NCBI GenBank assembly: GCA_018433595.1
Contig: JAHDQY010000007.1
Span: 62,001-126,000 of the forward strand
Direction: 5' to 3'
DNA from: Synergistales bacterium
GTDB lineage: Bacteria > Synergistota > Synergistia > Synergistales > Aminithiophilaceae
DNA length: 64,000 bases
Under the pieces are notes generated by a model. The model was not told where the DNA came from and made no database searches. It saw only the letters and a program-made list of their open reading frames with translations. The position numbers and the translations under genes were made by a program. Every line of letters starts with the position of its first letter. Position 1 is the first letter of the stretch. Shown one piece after another: positions 1-10,242 of the stretch.

Positions 1-1
1 C

Positions 2-424
2 CTCGTCCTTGAGGAGATGGGCCGATCTCCGGTGAAACGGAGGGAGGTGGCCGATCAGCTCATCGAGGACTTCGGCTTGAAAAAGATCGCCGATGTTCCC
101 GGCTATGCCCTCAGCGGCGGAGAGCGACGGCGTGTCGAAATCGCCCGGGCCCTGGCCATCATGCCTCAGTTTCTGCTTCTCGACGAGCCTTTCAGCGGCA
201 TCGACCCCATCGCCGTCTATGACATCCAGCAGCTCATCGTGGGGCTGCGGCGCAAGGGCTACGGCATTCTTCTCACCGATCACAACGTAAGAGAGACCCT
301 GGCCATCACCGACAGGGCCTACCTGATCCACCAGGGACAGATCCTCATCGAGGGGACCCCCTCCGTCGTTGCCGAGAGCGAGGTGGCCCGCAAGTTCTAC
401 CTGGGCGAGCGGTTCACCTGGTGA
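2..424 (+). CDS. lptB: LPS export ABC transporter ATPase LptB (C-terminal part)
   Basis: The reading frame is already open at the left edge, so the gene is 5'-truncated by the window and its Walker A is missing. What remains has the ABC signature LSGGERRR, the Walker B stretch LLLDEPFSGIDP and the H-loop LTDHNVRE. The DEPFSGIDP-IAVYDIQQLI wording is typical of LptB, the cytoplasmic ATPase that drives LPS extraction with LptFG. This supports a diderm cell with an LPS-type outer membrane. Its last 11 bases overlap the tail of the convergent protease gene. Family assignment is secure; LptB rather than another close ABC ATPase is very likely but rests on motif wording only. Confidence 0.88.
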   Translation, partial: LVLEEMGRSPVKRREVADQLIEDFGLKKIADVPGYALSGGERRRVEIARALAIMPQFLLLDEPFSGIDPIAVYDIQQLIVGLRRKGYGILLTDHNVRETLAITDRAYLIHQGQILIEGTPSVVAESEVARKFYLGERFTW

Positions 425-875
425 GAGGCAGGAGAGGGATCTCCGGCCATCTCCGGTCGGCGATCGATCGCGCCGTCTCGGCGACGGCCAGCGTCACTTC
501 AGCTGAAAGAGGGGCACCGAGACCGCACTGCCTCGGCTCGATGCCGATGAAGGTGATCTTCGTTGTTGCATAGGAGGCCAGAAGGAGCATCCAGGGCAGG
601 TCGATGAGACCGGGATCCCTGAGGGTCGGGGCTTCCGGCGAAATGCGACGGATTGACCCGGCGTCGAGCCCCATCGTCGCCGCATCGACGAAAAGGACTT
701 CCTCCGGGTGCTCCCGGCCGATGAGGGAAAGCCAGTTCTCCGGGTTCTGGCCGCAGTCGACGGCGCGGAGCCAGCCGAGAGACTCTCTTCGCAGCATCTC
801 GACGACGGCCGGCCCGGCGCCGTCGTCGCCTCGGAGAATGTTGCCCACTCCGAAAAGCAGAACGGTCGTCTTCAT
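414..875 (-). CDS. Hydrogenase maturation protease (HycI/HyaD family)
   Basis: A 153-residue protein starting MKTTVLLFGVGNILRGDDG. The GxGNxLRGDDGxGP opening and the later DAATMG are hallmarks of endopeptidases that trim the C-terminus of the [NiFe]-hydrogenase large subunit after nickel insertion; the conserved acidic residues bind the nickel. The start at 875 is chosen because GGAGGGG lies six bases upstream; an in-frame ATG at 890 would add MEGIS. The gene is divergent from murJ, with 54 bases between starts, and converges on lptB. No hydrogenase subunit or hyp gene is in the window, so the substrate is encoded elsewhere. Related proteases act on other metalloenzymes, so the exact substrate is inferred. 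Confidence 0.85.
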   Translation of the reverse strand: MKTTVLLFGVGNILRGDDGAGPAVVEMLRRESLGWLRAVDCGQNPENWLSLIGREHPEEVLFVDAATMGLDAGSIRRISPEAPTLRDPGLIDLPWMLLLASYATTKITFIGIEPRQCGLGAPLSAEVTLAVAETARSIADRRWPEIPLLPLTR

Positions 876-929
876 GGAGATCCCCTCCATACTTGTCCGG
901 AAGGTTGCGCGGGAGGTTGGCATAGAAGA

Positions 930-2486
930 ATGTCGGCATCGCTTGCAAGGATGGTACGCCACGCTCTGACGATGATGATCGGAACCCTGGCCAGCCGCTT
1001 CCTTGGTCTGGCCCGGGAGATGCTGACGGCGGCTCTTTTCGGGGCGACGCGTCGCCTCGATGCCTTCTTCATCGCCTACACCCTGGCCAATCTCTCCCGT
1101 CAGCTTCTGGCGGAAGGCGCTCTTTCGGCCGCCTTCGTCCCCGTCTTCTCTCAAACTCTCGCCCGGGACGGCCTCGAACGCTCCCGACGGCTGGCCCGTC
1201 AGGCCATGACCGTCCTTGCCGCCGCAGGGATCCTCGTCGTTCTGGCCGGCTTCTTCCTGGCCCCTCTTTTCGTCCGTCTCATGGCTCCCGGCTTCACCGC
1301 CGACGAATCGGCCCTGGCGCTGAGGCTGACCCGCCAGATCCTGCCTTTCCTGCTTCTCATGTCCCTTTCGGCCCTTGCCATGGGCGTTCTCAACAGCATG
1401 GACCGTTTCTTCGTCTCCTCGCTGGCGCCGGCTCTGAGCAACGCCCTCTACATTATCGTCGTTTTGCTCTTTTTTCGCTCCCTGGAGATCTGGGTCCTGC
1501 CCATCGCCGTTCTCTGCGGGGGCCTTGTCCAGTTCCTCATACAGTGGTTCTGGGCCGGACGTCAGGGGGTTTTCCTGCTTCCCTCGCGGCCGGATTGGAA
1601 AGACGGCGAACTCCGCCGGATGCTTCTTCTTTTTCTTCCCTATGCCGCAGGGCTTTCCTTGAACCAGGTCAACCCCATCGTCAGCCGCATGCTCGGTTCT
1701 TTTCTCGAAGAGGGGGCCATCTCCGTTCTCAATTACGCCGACCGCGTCCTCCAGCTTCCGCTGGGGCTTTTCGTCATCGCCATCTCCCAGGCCGTTCTCC
1801 CGCTTCTGGCCCGCCACGTCCTCGACGGAGAGACGGTCTTCGCCGAAGTCACCCGCGACGCCCTCCGCTTCGCCCTCTTCATCGTCCTCCCCGTGGCGGC
1901 CGGACTTTGCCTCGTCTCGGAAGAGATGGTCCACCTTCTTTTCCGGAGGGGGGCCTTCGACGACTGGGCCTGGCACGCCACGGCCCAGGCACTGGCCATG
2001 TACGGCCTCGGCCTGCCCGGCATGGCTCTGACGACGGTCCTCATGAGGGCCCTCTACGCCCGGAGCCTCCCCAGAGACGCCCTGAGGGTGACCTTTTCCA
2101 CGGTCGGAGCGAATCTGATCTTCTGTCTTCTCCTAATGGGGCCTCTCTCCTACAGAGGGATCGCCCTCGCCTCCTCTCTGGCCTTTTCAGGGGCTGCGAT
2201 GGTGGGGTACCATCGTCTCTGCCGCAACCTCGATCGTTCTCTGGGACTCTTTCAGGGACGCTGGCTTCTGCGCCCTTTCCTGGGACTGGCGGCCCTCGTC
2301 GCGGCGGTGGCGTTCCTCAAGTTCTTTGTCCCCTATTCTCCCTCGGGGAGACTCTTTTCACGTGCCGGCTGGGTCTTGGCCGCTACCTTCTTGGGCGGTG
2401 GAGCCTACGGAGTCGTCACGGCTTATCTGCGCTGCCAGGAGTGGAACTGGTTGCTGAGTGCCTGCAGGAAGGAAGGTCCATCATGA
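930..2486 (+). CDS. murJ: Lipid II flippase MurJ
   Basis: A 518-residue polytopic membrane protein, the usual MurJ length, with about 14 hydrophobic segments. The N-terminus reads GTLASRFLGLAREMLTAALFG and is followed by DAFFIAYTLANLSRQLLAEGA, both strongly conserved in MurJ/MviN of the MOP superfamily. It flips lipid II across the inner membrane for peptidoglycan synthesis. I chose the ATG at 930; an ATG at 951 is possible, and GGGAGG at 911 sits rather far upstream. Its stop codon overlaps the hslO start (ATGA), which opens a tightly coupled five-gene set ending at tsaD. Confidence 0.93.
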   Translation: MSASLARMVRHALTMMIGTLASRFLGLAREMLTAALFGATRRLDAFFIAYTLANLSRQLLAEGALSAAFVPVFSQTLARDGLERSRRLARQAMTVLAAAGILVVLAGFFLAPLFVRLMAPGFTADESALALRLTRQILPFLLLMSLSALAMGVLNSMDRFFVSSLAPALSNALYIIVVLLFFRSLEIWVLPIAVLCGGLVQFLIQWFWAGRQGVFLLPSRPDWKDGELRRMLLLFLPYAAGLSLNQVNPIVSRMLGSFLEEGAISVLNYADRVLQLPLGLFVIAISQAVLPLLARHVLDGETVFAEVTRDALRFALFIVLPVAAGLCLVSEEMVHLLFRRGAFDDWAWHATAQALAMYGLGLPGMALTTVLMRALYARSLPRDALRVTFSTVGANLIFCLLLMGPLSYRGIALASSLAFSGAAMVGYHRLCRNLDRSLGLFQGRWLLRPFLGLAALVAAVAFLKFFVPYSPSGRLFSRAGWVLAATFLGGGAYGVVTAYLRCQEWNWLLSACRKEGPS

Positions 2487-3385
2487 AAAACAACAGCATG
2501 GAAAGAGAAACCCCCCGGCAAGCCCTCGTCATCAGGGCTCTGATAGGAGGGGAGCAGGCCCGGCTCCTCGCCGTCGAGGCCCGGGATCTCGTCGCTCACC
2601 TGAAAAAGCTCCACGGCCTTTCGGGGACGGCCACGGCGGCTCTGGGGCGGCTTGCCATGGCCTCTCTCCTCATGGCCGACGACATGAAAAAGGGCCGCCG
2701 GTCCCGTGTCACCCTCTCCGTCGACGGCGACGGTCCCCTGGGAAGGATCGTCGCCGACGCCGAGTCGGAAGGCTTCGTGCGCGGCTTCGTTCAGAACCCC
2801 TCCGTCGAACCGGAACCTCTGGGGCCGGGCAAATGGAACGTCGCCGCCGGAGTGGGGACGAAGGGGACGCTTTCGGTCATCAAAGATGTGGGTCTCAAGG
2901 AGCCCGTGACGGGACGGAGCCCCCTTCTCTCCGGCGAGATCGCCGAAGACGTGGCGGCCTACTATGTCCGTTCCGAGCAGACGAAGGCGGCCCTGGCCCT
3001 GGGTGTTCTGGAACACGACGGTCGGGTCGTCGCCGCGGGAGGCCTGATGGTCCAGCTTTTCCCCGACACGACGGAACGTTTCGCCGAAGAGGTCGAGCGC
3101 CGTTTCCGGGCGCTTCCGCCCCTGAGCGCCCTTTTCCTTGAGGAGGGCGACGTCATGCGTGTCGTCGAACGTTTCGCCGCAGGACTCGAGCTGTTCTGGC
3201 TGGGCCGGCAGGGATACCGCTTCGGCTGTCGCTGCAGCCGCGATGTCGCCGCCAATGGACTTTTGGCCGCCCTCGGTGACGAGACCGTCAGGGAGAGCCA
3301 GGAGGTGCGCTGTCAGTTTTGTAGCACCTCCTACCTTTTTTCACCTCGGGAGATCGATGATCTTCGGAAAGGAAGGAAAAAATGA
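2483..3385 (+). CDS. hslO: Redox-regulated chaperone Hsp33
   Basis: A 300-residue protein with the Hsp33 fold and the C-terminal redox switch: CRC at residues 249-251 and CQFC at 277-280 supply the four zinc-binding cysteines (CxC...CxxC). Oxidation of these cysteines releases zinc and activates holdase activity in the family. The start overlaps the murJ stop by ATGA and has GGAAGG just upstream. Having an oxidative-stress chaperone between a flippase and tsaD looks like genome compaction rather than shared function. Internal regions such as GTKGTLSVIKDVG and SEQTKAALALGVL also match Hsp33. Confidence 0.95.
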   Translation: MKNNSMERETPRQALVIRALIGGEQARLLAVEARDLVAHLKKLHGLSGTATAALGRLAMASLLMADDMKKGRRSRVTLSVDGDGPLGRIVADAESEGFVRGFVQNPSVEPEPLGPGKWNVAAGVGTKGTLSVIKDVGLKEPVTGRSPLLSGEIAEDVAAYYVRSEQTKAALALGVLEHDGRVVAAGGLMVQLFPDTTERFAEEVERRFRALPPLSALFLEEGDVMRVVERFAAGLELFWLGRQGYRFGCRCSRDVAANGLLAALGDETVRESQEVRCQFCSTSYLFSPREIDDLRKGRKK

Positions 3386-3897
3386 AAGGTCGGTTGCTGA
3401 TTTTTACCCTCATCGCTTCATGCCTTTTTGTCGGGAGAGGGGAGGCGGCTTCCTTCAAAGAACTTCTCGAAGCTCGAACGGCCACCTGCTGGGTCGAGGG
3501 GCAGGTATTGGGCGACATGGTGATCGGAGCCCGTGCGCGCCTGTCTTTCGTCCTCGTCGACGCCGCCCTCGCGAAAAGCCTTTCGGGCAATCCCGAGGTC
3601 CCCGACTGGCTCGTATGGCACGGCCAACACTACGGGGCCAAGGGCAAGACGCTTCTCGTCATCCGCTTCAAGGCCCTCAAGCCCTGGAACTTCGAGCCGA
3701 CGTCCCTTTATGTCGGCGACCATCAGGTGACGAAGGAGGACATCCGCACGCGGGTTCACTTCCTCCCCCAGGGAGACCTCCCCAGTGGGACGGAAGCGAC
3801 GCTTGCCGTCCTCGTCCCGACGAAGGCCCTGCCGTCCGGAGGCCCCATCCCTCTCGGCTACGGCGAATTCGGGGTCGAATGGACCGCTCCGAGATGA
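3382..3897 (+). CDS. Secreted protein of unknown function
   Basis: A 171-residue protein that I do not recognise. It begins with a clear signal peptide (basic MKGR, a hydrophobic core, then a likely cleavage after GRGEA near residue 22), so the mature ~150 residues should be periplasmic or outer-membrane associated. The mature part looks beta-rich, with WLVWHGQHYG and LYVGDHQVTKED segments and no evident catalytic motif; one cysteine (in TCWVEG) lies near the mature N-terminus. It overlaps hslO by ATGA, and its stop overlaps the start of the zinc-ribbon gene, so it is translated as part of the murJ-tsaD set. Function unknown. Confidence 0.8.
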   Translation: MKGRLLIFTLIASCLFVGRGEAASFKELLEARTATCWVEGQVLGDMVIGARARLSFVLVDAALAKSLSGNPEVPDWLVWHGQHYGAKGKTLLVIRFKALKPWNFEPTSLYVGDHQVTKEDIRTRVHFLPQGDLPSGTEATLAVLVPTKALPSGGPIPLGYGEFGVEWTAPR

Positions 3898-4079
3898 CGA
3901 CCGCGCATCGCTACCGCTGCGCCGCCTGCGGCGCCTTCTTTTCTTCGGAGAGGCACGAGTCCAAATGCCCCGTCTGCCGCGGCAAGGTTCTGATCCATCT
4001 GGAGGGGGAGCCCCGGCCCCAGAAGTCCTGCGGCGGCAGCTGCTCCTCCTGCGGTGGCTGCGGAGGACAGCGGCGATGA
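3894..4079 (+). CDS. Small zinc-ribbon protein
   Basis: A 61-residue protein with CAAC and CPVC knuckles (first 25 or so residues) that form a single zinc ribbon like the FmdB/regulatory zinc-ribbon families. It ends in a cysteine- and glycine-rich tail, CGGSCSSCGGCGG. The ATG at 3894 is preferred because it overlaps the preceding stop (ATGA), as elsewhere in this operon; an upstream in-frame ATG at 3879 would add five residues. The tail may bind a second metal or metal cluster, but this is speculation. The neighbouring tsaD is coupled by another ATGA. Function not known. Confidence 0.75.
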   Translation: MTTAHRYRCAACGAFFSSERHESKCPVCRGKVLIHLEGEPRPQKSCGGSCSSCGGCGGQRR

Positions 4080-5089
4080 GCCGTCCCTTCCTGACCCTGG
4101 CCTTCGAGAGCAGCTGTGACGACACTTCCGTTGCCCTCCTCCAGGATCAGAGGAAGATCGTCGCCACGGCTCTGGCGGGTCAGACCGAACTTCACGCGGC
4201 CTGGGGCGGAGTCGTTCCGGAAGTGGCCTCCCGGGAGCATCAGCGCGTCCTCATTCCCCTTTTGAGGGAGGTCCTCTCCCGGGGCGGCATCGACAACCCC
4301 GCCCGGCAACTCTCGCTTCTGGCCGTCACGGCAGGGCCGGGCCTGATGGGCTCCCTCCTCGTCACCGTCATGGCGGCCAAGGCCCTGTCTCAGGCCTGGG
4401 AACTTCCTCTCATTGGCGTCAACCACCTTGAGGGGCATCTTTTCGCCAACGTCGTGGCCCACGACGACCTGGTCCCTCCCTTTCTCTGTCTCATCGTTTC
4501 GGGAGGACATACGGAGATCGTCCACGTCCGCGCTTTCGGCGACTACCGTCTTCTGGGCATGACGCGGGATGACGCTGTCGGAGAGGCCTACGACAAGGTG
4601 GCCAAACTCCTGGGCCTGCCTTACCCGGGAGGTCCGGCCGTCGACGATCTCGCACGAAGAGGCAATCCCGGCGCCTTCTCCCTGCCCGTGCCACTGCGTG
4701 ACAGCAATGCCGTCGAATTCAGCTTCAGCGGACTCAAGACGGCCGTGCTCCATCTTCTTCGTCGTTTCGAAGGCGAAACTCTGCCTCTGGAGGACATCTG
4801 CGCCTCCTTCCAGGAAGCGGCCCTGTCGGCTCTCATGACCAAAGTGCGGCTTGCCGTCATGGCCACCGGTGTCCGATCTGTCGCTCTCTCCGGGGGCGTC
4901 GCCGCCAACAGTGCCCTCCGGGAGAGCATGGAATCGGCTAAAGAATGGAAGAGCTTCATTCCTCCGAAGAGCCTCTGTACCGATAACGCCGTCATGATCG
5001 CCGCCGCGGGCTACAGCAACTGGAAGCGGGGGATCCGTTCCGATCTCTTCCTGTCGCCGGACCCCTCCTGGTCCCTCGCTTCCCGGTAA
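4076..5089 (+). CDS. tsaD: tRNA t6A threonylcarbamoyltransferase TsaD
   Basis: A 337-residue ASKHA-fold protein of normal TsaD length. It transfers the threonylcarbamoyl group to A37 of ANN-decoding tRNAs together with TsaB and TsaE. It opens with LAFESSCDDTSVALL, has the metal-binding HLEGH (H117, H121), VSGGHTE, and a late LSGGVAANSALR loop. The start ATGA overlaps the zinc-ribbon stop, and GGAGGACAG is just upstream. The enzyme that makes its substrate, Sua5/TsaC, is also in this window (53885-54844). TsaB and TsaE are not seen. Confidence 0.95.
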   Translation: MSRPFLTLAFESSCDDTSVALLQDQRKIVATALAGQTELHAAWGGVVPEVASREHQRVLIPLLREVLSRGGIDNPARQLSLLAVTAGPGLMGSLLVTVMAAKALSQAWELPLIGVNHLEGHLFANVVAHDDLVPPFLCLIVSGGHTEIVHVRAFGDYRLLGMTRDDAVGEAYDKVAKLLGLPYPGGPAVDDLARRGNPGAFSLPVPLRDSNAVEFSFSGLKTAVLHLLRRFEGETLPLEDICASFQEAALSALMTKVRLAVMATGVRSVALSGGVAANSALRESMESAKEWKSFIPPKSLCTDNAVMIAAAGYSNWKRGIRSDLFLSPDPSWSLASR

Positions 5090-5243
5090 CTCCGGGAAAG
5101 GCCGGGTGTCCTTGACTTCGGGCCGGAGCACCTCCCCGGAAAGGCCTTTCTCTGAAGCATCTCTCCAGCATGCTAAGAAGCAGAAAAAACGAGACGACAG
5201 GCAAAAACAGGGAATAATCCCTCCTCATCCAGCTATTTGAAGG

Positions 5244-5272
5244 TTGAGGCGAAGGAGGGTTGACGATAATAT
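5244..5272 (+). promoter_or_regulatory. Candidate groESL promoter
   Basis: TTGAGG (5244-5249) and TAATAT (5267-5272) are separated by 17 bases, so transcription would begin just ahead of or within CIRCE, the usual layout for HrcA-repressed promoters. Each box matches 4 of 6 consensus bases. A second -35-like TTGACG at 5260 is an alternative, but it has no good -10 partner. Confidence 0.45.
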
Positions 5273-5284
5273 CTTGTTCGATCG

Positions 5285-5311
5285 CTAGCACTCGGAGAGA
5301 ATGAGTGCTAA
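5285..5311 (+). promoter_or_regulatory. CIRCE operator (HrcA binding site)
   Basis: CTAGCACTC, a 9-base spacer, then GAGTGCTAA. The 9-bp arms match the CIRCE consensus TTAGCACTC-N9-GAGTGCTAA except for the first base. It lies 38 bases before the groES start. This indicates HrcA repression of groESL relieved by heat stress; hrcA itself is not in the window. Confidence 0.94.
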
Positions 5312-5348
5312 CATGACAAAGGTAAAAATCCACAAGGAGGGATAAACT

Positions 5349-5639
5349 GTGCAGTTAAAGCCTCTGGCTGATCGAATCGTCGTGAAGGCCGTGACCCAGG
5401 AGAGCCGCACCAAGGGCGGTATCGTTCTTCCCGAGACGGCTAAGGAGAAACCCCAGGAGGGCGAAGTGGCCGCCGTCGGTACGGGCAAGGTTCTTGAAAA
5501 CGGACAGAAGCTTCCTCTCGAGGTCAAGGTCGGTGACCGGGTGATCTACAGCAAATACGCCGGCACGGAAGTCAAGATCGAGGGCGAAGAGTATCTCATT
5601 CTCAGCGAGCGTGACGTGCTCGCCATCGTCGAAAAGTAG
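5349..5639 (+). CDS. groES: Co-chaperonin GroES (Cpn10)
   Basis: A 96-residue protein with the GroES N-terminus ([12 protein letters not shown]), the mobile-loop region [18 protein letters not shown] and the [19 protein letters not shown] strand. It caps GroEL to form the folding chamber. It starts with GTG at 5349, with AGGAGG eight bases upstream. It is the first gene after CIRCE and lies 12 bases before groEL. Confidence 0.97.
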   Translation: MQLKPLADRIVVKAVTQESRTKGGIVLPETAKEKPQEGEVAAVGTGKVLENGQKLPLEVKVGDRVIYSKYAGTEVKIEGEEYLILSERDVLAIVEK

Positions 5640-7283
<1,644 letters not shown>

Positions 7284-7297
7284 AAAACTCCGCCCTG

Positions 7298-7325
7298 AGG
7301 CCTCCGTCCTAGGACGGAGGCCTTT
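7298..7325 (+). terminator. Hairpin terminator after groEL
   Basis: A perfect 26-base palindrome (7298-7323) with 13-base arms meeting at CCTAGG. It begins 15 bases after the groEL stop and is followed by only a weak T-run (CCTTTCC). It probably ends the groESL transcript. Confidence 0.75.
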
Positions 7326-7419
7326 CCATCTGGATGGACCCTCTGTCTGGGCCGCCTGACTTCTGTTACCATGAGAGCGATACTTGATGACGGAGGTGTT
7401 GGGCCTTCAGGCCTTGTCG

Positions 7420-8967
7420 ATGATGAAAAACACGGACAATATTCTGGTGCTGGATTTCGGCTCGCAGTACACGCAACTCATCGCTCGCCGGGTTCGGGAG
7501 CAGAAGGTGCACAGCGAGGTTCTTCCCTGGGATGCGACGCCGGAGGAGATCCGCGCCCGCCGGCCGAAGGGGATCATCCTCTCCGGGGGGCCTGCCAGCG
7601 TGACGGCGGCCGGGGCGCCGACCCTTTCCCCGTCGCTTCTGGACGGAGAGATCCCCCTTTTGGGGATCTGCTACGGCATGCAGTTGCTTGCCCACACTCT
7701 GGGAGGCAAGGTTGGCAAGGGCCCTCGAGCCGAATACGGAGCGTCGACGGTTCGTGTCGTCGCTTCCGGCAACCCTCTCTTCAAGGGGCTTCCCCCGACT
7801 TTTCAGGCCTGGATGAGCCACTGGGACGAGGTGAGCCAGGTGCCGCCCGGTTTCGAAGTTCAGGCCGAGAGCGAATCGGGTGCCCCCGCTGCCCTTATGG
7901 GACGGGGAGGGCGTATCCTGGCGCTTCAGTTCCACCCCGAGGTGATTCACACCGAGGGAGGGACCGAGGTGCTGAGGAACTTTCTCTTCGACGTCTGCGG
8001 CTGCGAAGAGAGCTGGGACCTTTCGAGCTGGATCGACCAGATGACGGCCGAGATCTCCGCCCAGGCCGGAGAGGGCCGGGTCGTATGCGGCCTTTCCGGA
8101 GGAGTCGACTCCACCGTTGCCGCCGTTCTCACCAGCCGGGCCATCGGAGACCGCCTGGAGTGCATCTTCGTCAACAACGGCCTCCTCCGAAAGGACGAGG
8201 CCTCTTCGGTTCTCGACCTCTACAGGGAGAAGCTCAAACTCAAGGTTCACTACGTCGACGCCTCGGAGACCTTCCTCTCCAGGCTTGCCGGTGTATCCGA
8301 CCCGGAGCGGAAGCGCAAAATCATCGGCGAGACCTTTATCCGCGTCTTCGAAGCCAAAGCCTCGGAGATCGGAGGGGCGCGGTGGCTGTTGCAGGGGACG
8401 CTTTATCCCGACGTCATCGAAAGCGGTTTCAAGGGGAGAGGCGCTTCCGTCATCAAAACCCATCACAATGTGGGGGGCTTGCCCGAGGATATCGAGTTTC
8501 AGCTTCTGGAGCCGCTGCGCGACCTTTTCAAAGATGAGGTGCGGGCCATCGGGGCCCTCCTCGATGTTCCCCCGGAGATTCTGGGGCGCCATCCCTTCCC
8601 CGGTCCCGGACTGGCCGTCCGATGTCTCGGCGAAATCACGAAGGAGCGTCTCGACGTCCTTCGTGAGGCCGATGCCGTCTTCCTTGACGAAATCCGTCGC
8701 GCCGGGTTTTATGACGACATCTGGCAGGCCTTCGCCGTTCTCTTGCCGGTGAGGACCGTCGGTGTCATGGGCGATGTCCGGACGTATGCCGAAGCCGTCG
8801 TTTTGAGGGCCGTGGATTCCCAGGATGGTATGACGGCCGATTGGGTTCGCCTTCCCGGGGACCTTCTCGATCGGGTGTCACGCCGAATCTGCAACGAGGT
8901 CAAGGGGGTCAACCGCGTCGTTCTTGACGTAACGAGCAAGCCGCCGGCAACGATCGAGTGGGAGTGA
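7420..8967 (+). CDS. guaA: GMP synthase (glutamine-hydrolysing)
   Basis: A 515-residue bifunctional enzyme converting XMP to GMP. The N-terminal class I glutamine amidotransferase has LVLDFGSQYTQLIARRVRE, the nucleophile loop GICYGMQ and the catalytic FHPEVIHT. The ATP pyrophosphatase domain has the P-loop GLSGGVDSTVAA, and the C-terminal dimerisation domain ends PPATIEWE, as in the family. The start is uncertain: ATG 7420 fits homologous N-termini but lacks a good ribosome site; in-frame TTG/ATG at 7384/7387 exist, and GGAGGTG at 7392 would suit TTG 7414. It is monocistronic and converges on the HD-GYP gene. Confidence 0.96.
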   Translation: MMKNTDNILVLDFGSQYTQLIARRVREQKVHSEVLPWDATPEEIRARRPKGIILSGGPASVTAAGAPTLSPSLLDGEIPLLGICYGMQLLAHTLGGKVGKGPRAEYGASTVRVVASGNPLFKGLPPTFQAWMSHWDEVSQVPPGFEVQAESESGAPAALMGRGGRILALQFHPEVIHTEGGTEVLRNFLFDVCGCEESWDLSSWIDQMTAEISAQAGEGRVVCGLSGGVDSTVAAVLTSRAIGDRLECIFVNNGLLRKDEASSVLDLYREKLKLKVHYVDASETFLSRLAGVSDPERKRKIIGETFIRVFEAKASEIGGARWLLQGTLYPDVIESGFKGRGASVIKTHHNVGGLPEDIEFQLLEPLRDLFKDEVRAIGALLDVPPEILGRHPFPGPGLAVRCLGEITKERLDVLREADAVFLDEIRRAGFYDDIWQAFAVLLPVRTVGVMGDVRTYAEAVVLRAVDSQDGMTADWVRLPGDLLDRVSRRICNEVKGVNRVVLDVTSKPPATIEWE

Positions 8968-8992
8968 GGCCGACGGATCGCGGGAACTCGCT

Positions 8993-10162
8993 CTAGACGG
9001 CCTGTTTGCCCAGGTGACCGAGACCTCTGCGGATGTGGAGCGAAGAGCGTCGGAGGTCGACGAGGTGGACGTCGTTGAAGGGAACGCCTTGGGCGTCAAA
9101 GTGGAGGAGGACGGTCGGCCGGATCAGATCGCCCTCCGTCGAGGAGACGACGACGGCGATGGTTTCATCGGACAGCTCCACGAGAGTGCCCGGAGGGAAA
9201 AGCCCCAGGGAGCGAAGGAGACAGCGGCTGACGGCAGGGTCGAAGTGGGCCCCTGAAGATTCGATGATCGTCGAGAGGGCTTCCCGGGGAGGAAGGGCTC
9301 CCTTGTAGGCCCTCTCGGCGGTGAGGGCGTCGAAGACGTCCGCCACGGCGATGATCCTGGCGACAAGGGGGATGGCTCCCCCCAGGAGGTTGTCGGGGTA
9401 GCCGCCGCCCATCCATCGCTCATGATGCCAGCGGATCGCCTGGAGGATCTGAAGTTCGGCGATGCCCGAATCGCGGGCGAGGTTTTCGCCGATGAGGGGA
9501 TGCTGTCGGACCTCGTGATATTCTTCAGCCGTGAGTTTCCCCGGCTTGTTGAGAATGGCCGGATTGATGAGGGCCTTCCCCAGGTCGTGCAGCAGCGAGG
9601 CGGAGATGGCATGTTTCAGGAAGGGAAGGTCGCCGGGGCGCAGGATTCCCGCCAGGCTCCCGGCGAGGAGGGCGACGTTGAGAGAGTGGACGAAGGTGTA
9701 TTCGTCTGTCGCCTTGACCTTGAGGAGCGAGAAGAGGATGGAAGGGCTCTTTCCGATCTCTCCGGCCAGGGCCTTTCCGCAACGGAGGAGGGGGAGAAGA
9801 AGGTCTTCCCGATTCCTTCCGACGGCGATTTCGTGGTAGGCTGTTTCAATGGCGGTGACAGCCTCGGAAGCGGCCTGTCGGTTGACGGTCCGAAGGGGAG
9901 GGGAGATCTTCCCCAGGAGGGAGCGGAGCCGTTCCGTCGAGAGTCCTTCCTCCCGCCTGATCCTGACGTGGAGGATGCCCAAATTGCGGAGGCGGGAGAT
10001 GACGTGTTCCCGATGAGCTCCGATCCAGGCCAGATGGGTCCCCTGGGGGAGAATGAGCTTCCCCGCGTTGTCGACGACATCCTCGGCAACGATGCCGGGA
10101 GCGTCAAAAAGCTCCTCCACAGGGAGTGTGAAAAGGATTCCCTTCCCGGTCGTTGTCCCCAT
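8993..10162 (-). CDS. HD-GYP domain protein (probable cyclic-di-GMP phosphodiesterase)
   Basis: A 389-residue protein. The N-terminal ~140 residues are unassigned; the centre carries an HD-GYP domain with LLHDLGKALINPAILNKPG, HPLIGE, HHERWMGGGYPD (the GYP motif) and IIAVADVFDALTAERAY. This family hydrolyses c-di-GMP to pGpG/GMP using a bi- or tri-metal centre and controls motility and biofilm switching. A C-terminal ~80-residue tail has beta-strand character. I start at 10162 because GAGGTG lies seven bases upstream; ATG 10177 is an alternative. A good sigma-70 promoter is at 10243-10271. No transmembrane segment is seen, so it is cytosolic. The gene converges on guaA with 25 bases between. 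Confidence 0.88.
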   Translation of the reverse strand: MGTTTGKGILFTLPVEELFDAPGIVAEDVVDNAGKLILPQGTHLAWIGAHREHVISRLRNLGILHVRIRREEGLSTERLRSLLGKISPPLRTVNRQAASEAVTAIETAYHEIAVGRNREDLLLPLLRCGKALAGEIGKSPSILFSLLKVKATDEYTFVHSLNVALLAGSLAGILRPGDLPFLKHAISASLLHDLGKALINPAILNKPGKLTAEEYHEVRQHPLIGENLARDSGIAELQILQAIRWHHERWMGGGYPDNLLGGAIPLVARIIAVADVFDALTAERAYKGALPPREALSTIIESSGAHFDPAVSRCLLRSLGLFPPGTLVELSDETIAVVVSSTEGDLIRPTVLLHFDAQGVPFNDVHLVDLRRSSLHIRRGLGHLGKQAV

Positions 10163-10242
10163 AAGGCCACACCTCATCGCAGTCTCCCGGCAGGTTTTCC
10201 CCTTAAATTACTTGAGAGGAACGTTATCATGATGACAAAGCG

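Noticed and set aside
5090-5260. Possible small RNA or terminator in the tsaD-groES gap
   Set aside because: CTCCGG/CCGGAG and GAAAGGCCTTTC can pair, but no coherent stem plus T-run or promoter emerges.
5313-5345. 10-codon frame (MTKVKIHKEG) between CIRCE and groES
   Set aside because: Too short, lacks its own ribosome site and overlaps the groES Shine-Dalgarno; probably chance.
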